The position numbers and the translations under genes are program-made. Shown piece by piece: positions 7,991-10,152 of a stretch of DNA of 10,152 nucleotides (positions within the stretch are counted from its first letter, which is position 1; every line of letters starts with the position of its first letter). The DNA is from Chloroflexota bacterium. Lineage in GTDB: Bacteria; Chloroflexota; Anaerolineae; Anaerolineales; Villigracilaceae. A model generated the notes under the pieces. That model saw only the letters and a program-made list of their open reading frames with translations, was not told the DNA's origin and did not search any database. The DNA is taken from positions 1 to 10,152 of the forward strand of contig JACPVD010000141.1 of NCBI GenBank assembly GCA_016191895.1, in the 5' to 3' direction.

Positions 7991-8598
7991 ACCTTTTCTC
8001 CCATCAGCGCTTTATAAACAGAGGAACGAAGCGAACCCTGCAGGCGGCTTAAGCGGGTTTCGAGCGTGTTGTCGTAATTCAATTTTCCGCCCGCCGCGCT
8101 CACGATCACGCCCGTGCCTTCCTCGAGTTTTTTGCCGAAATTAAATTTTCCGTTCAGTTCTTTCGAAAGGTCGTCGAGTTTCAACGCTTTTTGCGTTTCG
8201 TCATCCGCGCGCACTTCGGCGTCCGCCGCCTTCAATTGCGTCAACGCCTCCCGCGCCAGCATTGCGGCAATGGCGCCGTAATCGGAACGTTTTTTCACCG
8301 CGCCCAATTGTTTGCGGGCTTCTTCAAAAACATCGTTTAATATTTTTTCGCGTTGATCCAATCGCATCGAACGCGCCTTGAGTTGTGAAGTTGCGGATGA
8401 TTGACTCCGCAAACGATCCGCATCCTCTTTGGCGCGGGCAAGGATCGCCTTGCGTTCGGACTCGGCCTGTTCCTGGGCGCGCTTCCGAATGTCTTCGGCT
8501 TTCACTTTGGCCTCCGCATGCAACTGCTCGGCTTCATCGCGCGCTTCCGCCATGATGGCGCGCGCCAGCAATTCAATATCTTCTGCTTCAGATTTCAT
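7987..8598 (-). CDS. ntpE: V/A-type ATP synthase subunit E (peripheral stalk)
   Basis: A 203-residue protein of the V-ATPase E family. Residues from about 5 to 75 are a charged Ala/Glu/Lys/Arg-rich helix with heptad-like spacing (for example AEARDEAEQLHAEAKVKAED), expected to pair with a G/H-type helix in the peripheral stalk. The C-terminal half, with RLDQREKILNDVFEEARKQL and the terminal LETRLSRLQGSLRSSVYKAL, is the globular part that contacts the A3B3 head. The ATG at 8598 has only a weak upstream GGA about eight bases away. A 108-base non-coding, structured spacer separates it from ntpF upstream, while it overlaps ntpA by ATGA downstream. The companion G/H stalk gene is not in the window. 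Confidence 0.93.
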   Translation of the reverse strand: MKSEAEDIELLARAIMAEARDEAEQLHAEAKVKAEDIRKRAQEQAESERKAILARAKEDADRLRSQSSATSQLKARSMRLDQREKILNDVFEEARKQLGAVKKRSDYGAIAAMLAREALTQLKAADAEVRADDETQKALKLDDLSKELNGKFNFGKKLEEGTGVIVSAAGGKLNYDNTLETRLSRLQGSLRSSVYKALMGEKV

Positions 8599-8706
8599 AG
8601 CGCTTGTCCAATCTCTTTCCTTTGGTTCGGTAACGCGTCCGACGACGTTACACCTGCCCTGGCGGGTGTGGTGCCAGGGGAGAACGTCGACTACGCAAAG
8701 ATATGC
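8599..8706 (-). promoter_or_regulatory. Structured spacer between ntpF and ntpE
   Basis: This 108-base gap holds no gene. It contains nested and competing inverted repeats: an outer 7-base stem CGACGTT/AACGTCG (8643-8649 with 8683-8689), an inner 7-base stem CCCTGGC/GCCAGGG (8657-8663 with 8673-8679), an alternative hairpin within 8650-8669 (ACACC with GGTGT), and GTAACG/CGTTAC (8630-8635 with 8646-8651) that shares bases with the outer stem. No U-tract follows any of them, so it does not look like a terminator. An RNA processing site, stabiliser or translation-control element is possible. Confidence 0.45.
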
Positions 8707-9012
8707 CTATAGCTTGATGCCGATCGCCCGCAGGACGATATCGCCCAGCGAAGCCTGCCCTTCCGGGACACCGGCGCGGGACGGAATCTCGACCACCAGC
8801 GGAACCGTACTCCGCAGGTTGAGGTGTTCCATGCGGGCCGGAATCAACGCGGCCACATCCTGCGTGACGAGCACAATGCCGATATCTTTATTGGCCTGCG
8901 CTTCGTCCAACGCCTGATTGACCTCGTCGGCGGTAGCGGCGACCTTGCCGCCCACGCCCGCAAGGGAAAACCCAAGCACCGCGTCCGGATGGCCGATGAC
9001 CAGAATTTTCAT
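8707..9012 (-). CDS. ntpF: V/A-type ATP synthase subunit F
   Basis: A 101-residue protein with the typical size and pattern of V/A-type subunit F, a small alpha/beta protein bound to subunit D in the central rotor. The start MKILVIGHPDAVLGFSLAGV matches the family's opening strand and GF(S/R)LAGV loop. DIGIVLVTQDVAALIP (about 43-58) and VPLVVEIPS (about 70-78) are the other hallmarks. The symbol follows the general V/A naming; the Enterococcus equivalent is called NtpG. ATG 9012 is preceded by AGG about six bases upstream. In most known V/A operons F follows E and C; here it sits directly after K and before E, with no C gene between. Confidence 0.94.
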   Translation of the reverse strand: MKILVIGHPDAVLGFSLAGVGGKVAATADEVNQALDEAQANKDIGIVLVTQDVAALIPARMEHLNLRSTVPLVVEIPSRAGVPEGQASLGDIVLRAIGIKL

Positions 9013-9027
9013 ATCATCCTGTCCTTA

Positions 9028-9052
9028 TTCTCCCAAACCGCTTACGGGAGAA
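9028..9052 (-). promoter_or_regulatory. Hairpin over the ntpK stop codon
   Basis: Arms TTCTCCC (9028-9034) and GGGAGAA (9046-9052) pair perfectly around an 11-base loop that contains the ntpK stop codon (9042-9044). No U-tract follows on the minus strand. It may protect the ntpK message end or limit readthrough to ntpF; function is inferred only. Confidence 0.4.
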
Positions 9053-9476
9053 CGAGGAACGAAATGATCAAGCCGTAAATGGCGATACCTTCGGAGAGGC
9101 CCACGAAAATCAGCGCGCGGCCAAAGGACTCAGGCTTTTCAGCAGTGGCTCCCACCGCCGCCGCACCGGAACCGCCCACTGCGATACCTGCGCCAATGCA
9201 GGCAAGTCCTGTGGAAAGAGCCGCCGCAAGGGTCGCGTACTGATCCACCACGCCGCCTTCCTGGGCCGCGCCAGCCGCCAACACGGAAGTCGGCGAAGCC
9301 AGCCAGACCGCGGCCAACCCAGCCGCGAACAGACCCACGATGAAATTGAATCCGTTAAAGCCGTTGACAATGCGGGAAACAGCCTGCGAAGGGGCGGTTT
9401 TTCCGTTTTGAAGTAAAAAGATCACAGCGGGAATTACCGGGATCATACCAACCAGGACAGCGAATACTAAAAACAT
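9042..9476 (-). CDS. ntpK: V/A-type ATP synthase subunit K (proteolipid, c-type ring)
   Basis: A 144-residue hydrophobic membrane protein forming the ion-carrying rotor ring. The C-terminal part (about 78-143) is one classic c-type hairpin: a Gly/Ala-rich helix ALSTGLACIGAGIAVGGSG, a polar loop TAEKPESFGR, and a second helix with Glu129 in GLSEGIAIYG as the ion-binding carboxylate (codon 9090-9092). The first 70 residues hold two more hydrophobic segments (about 1-23 and 43-69) that lack the c-type Gly pattern and any carboxylate; ASPTSVLAAGAAQEG at 60-74 resembles a signal-peptidase site. This could be a leader as in Thermus proteolipid, or a retained extra hairpin. No Gln is found in the C-terminal helices, which argues mildly for proton over sodium coupling. 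ATG 9476 has AAGGAG seven bases upstream, the strongest ribosome site of the operon, within an AT-rich 72-base leader. Confidence 0.94.
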   Translation of the reverse strand: MFLVFAVLVGMIPVIPAVIFLLQNGKTAPSQAVSRIVNGFNGFNFIVGLFAAGLAAVWLASPTSVLAAGAAQEGGVVDQYATLAAALSTGLACIGAGIAVGGSGAAAVGATAEKPESFGRALIFVGLSEGIAIYGLIISFLVLP

Positions 9477-9483
9477 TGTTTAT

Positions 9484-9489
9484 CTCCTT
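9484..9489 (-). promoter_or_regulatory. Strong Shine-Dalgarno site of ntpK
   Basis: AAGGAG lies seven bases before ATG 9476 in a markedly A/T-rich leader (9477-9548) that otherwise holds no gene. It fixes the ntpK start and fits the high copy number of ring subunits per enzyme. A similar A/U-rich leader enhances translation of the E. coli c-subunit gene atpE; the comparison is inference. Confidence 0.75.
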
Positions 9490-9548
9490 ATTTAGATGGA
9501 TGAATATCTTTTGTTTGTCGAAATGGATGACCGATTCAAAGTTCAGGG

Positions 9549-10152
9549 CTACGCCTCCTCTTGCGAGGGATTCAACTTGAGCGGCTCGAACTGCATGCCG
9601 CCACCGTGGAAGAACTTGCCCAGAATTTCGTAGTAATGCAAACGCATGGTCTGGATGTAAACGATCAGCCCTTCAAAACCGATGATGAAAATGTTGCCGA
9701 GAAGGATTGTGATCCAGAATCCGAGGGTCGGTTCTTCACCCGCCAGAGAGAAGATGGCAAGGCTCAGTCCGCCATGCGCCACGGCAAATGCGCCCACACG
9801 GACGAAGGACAGCGTATTGCTCAACATGCTAATGGCGGTCTCGAAGAGATCCATGAACGATTGCACAAGGAACATCGCAAACCCGCCAAAGCCCTTGCCT
9901 TCGATCAACGTATGGCCTTCCACCATGTTCCTGAAAAAGCCGGAGAACATGACAAACAGCCCGAAGATGCCAGCCAAAACGGTGAACGGAAGCGGGAGCG
10001 AATTAATAGCCACCGCCACTTTCGGCGCAATCGCAGTATCGCCAAGAAAACCGCCGAGCAAAGCAAGGAAGCAAACGTAAAAAACCAACGCCACCACGCC
10101 CGTGTGACCGAACCAAAAATGCGCCCAGTCTCTGGAGCGGATATTGTTGAAC
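9549..10152 (-). CDS. ntpI: V/A-type ATP synthase subunit I (a-type stator), C-terminal part
   Basis: The frame stays open to the right edge (in-frame residues FNNIRSRDWAHFWFGHTG precede the GTG at 10097), so the start and most of the roughly 600-residue protein lie outside. The visible 200 residues are the membrane end of subunit I, the stator half-channel for ions. About five or six hydrophobic segments are seen. The essential arginine is in NTLSFVRVGAFAVAHGGL (codon 9798-9800), matching the SYLRLWALSLAHA motif of yeast Vph1. A second conserved Arg is in TMRLHYYE (codon 9642-9644), matching LRLHWVE, and the tail KFFHGGGMQFEPL is also conserved. The stop TAG is at 9549-9551; ntpK follows after 72 bases. 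It is the first visible gene of the operon; the operon promoter is not in the window. Confidence 0.95.
   Translation of the reverse strand, partial: FNNIRSRDWAHFWFGHTGVVALVFYVCFLALLGGFLGDTAIAPKVAVAINSLPLPFTVLAGIFGLFVMFSGFFRNMVEGHTLIEGKGFGGFAMFLVQSFMDLFETAISMLSNTLSFVRVGAFAVAHGGLSLAIFSLAGEEPTLGFWITILLGNIFIIGFEGLIVYIQTMRLHYYEILGKFFHGGGMQFEPLKLNPSQEEA

Noticed and set aside
8643..8689. Intrinsic terminator between ntpF and ntpE
   Set aside because: The stems are not followed by a U-tract on the minus strand, and the operon must continue into E, A, B and D to make a working enzyme.
8599..8706. Remnant of a C subunit gene between ntpF and ntpE
   Set aside because: The spacer is only 108 bases, and I saw no reading frame in it that resembles C. 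I treat it as non-coding.
10095..10097. GTG at 10097 as the start of ntpI
   Set aside because: The frame stays open upstream to the window edge with family-like residues, and subunit I proteins are about three times longer than the visible part.

Overview
The window comes from a moderately GC-rich bacterium, most likely a Chloroflexota member of the Anaerolineae type. This is an inference. It rests on a bacterial V/A-type ATPase operon, a MurE whose diamino-acid motif is EDPR instead of the Gram-negative DNPR, and a COG2085 (F420:NADP reductase-like) protein, all with bacterial Shine-Dalgarno sites and tight ATGA gene overlaps. No marker gene (rRNA or similar) is present to prove the taxon.

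Layout. Positions 1-987 (+) hold the C-terminal part of a nitronate monooxygenase-family flavoprotein that enters from the left edge. A symmetric hairpin at 1000-1043, with A- and T-tracts on its two sides, separates it from the convergent minus-strand genes. Everything to the right is on the minus strand, so transcription runs from high to low coordinates. The right edge to 4166 is a V/A-type ATPase operon in the order I(partial)-K-F-E-A-B-D. Next comes a roughly 200-base gap with a terminator-like hairpin and a good sigma70-type promoter, then a single NAD(P)-binding reductase-like gene (3308-3961) with its own intrinsic terminator. The last pair is murE and a GNAT acetyltransferase gene (1067-3225), overlapping by ATGA.

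The ATPase subunits make a rotary machine. A and B form the catalytic hexamer, D and F the central rotor stalk, E the peripheral stalk, K the membrane rotor ring and I the membrane stator with the essential arginines. Subunit C, the socket joining the stalk to the ring, is not in the visible operon, and F precedes E, so the order differs from the familiar I-K-E-C-F-A-B-D. Between F and E lies a 108-base non-coding spacer that can form several mutually exclusive stems. K has the strongest ribosome-binding site, an AT-rich leader and a hairpin over its stop codon, as might be expected for the subunit needed in most copies. K also carries about 70 residues of hydrophobic N-terminal extension ahead of a single ion-binding hairpin.

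I saw no clearly new system, CRISPR array, mobile element, tRNA or rRNA. The points most worth a second look are the missing C gene with the structured F-E spacer, the architecture of K, the MurE substrate motif, and a murE promoter that appears to be embedded in the upstream gene's terminator.
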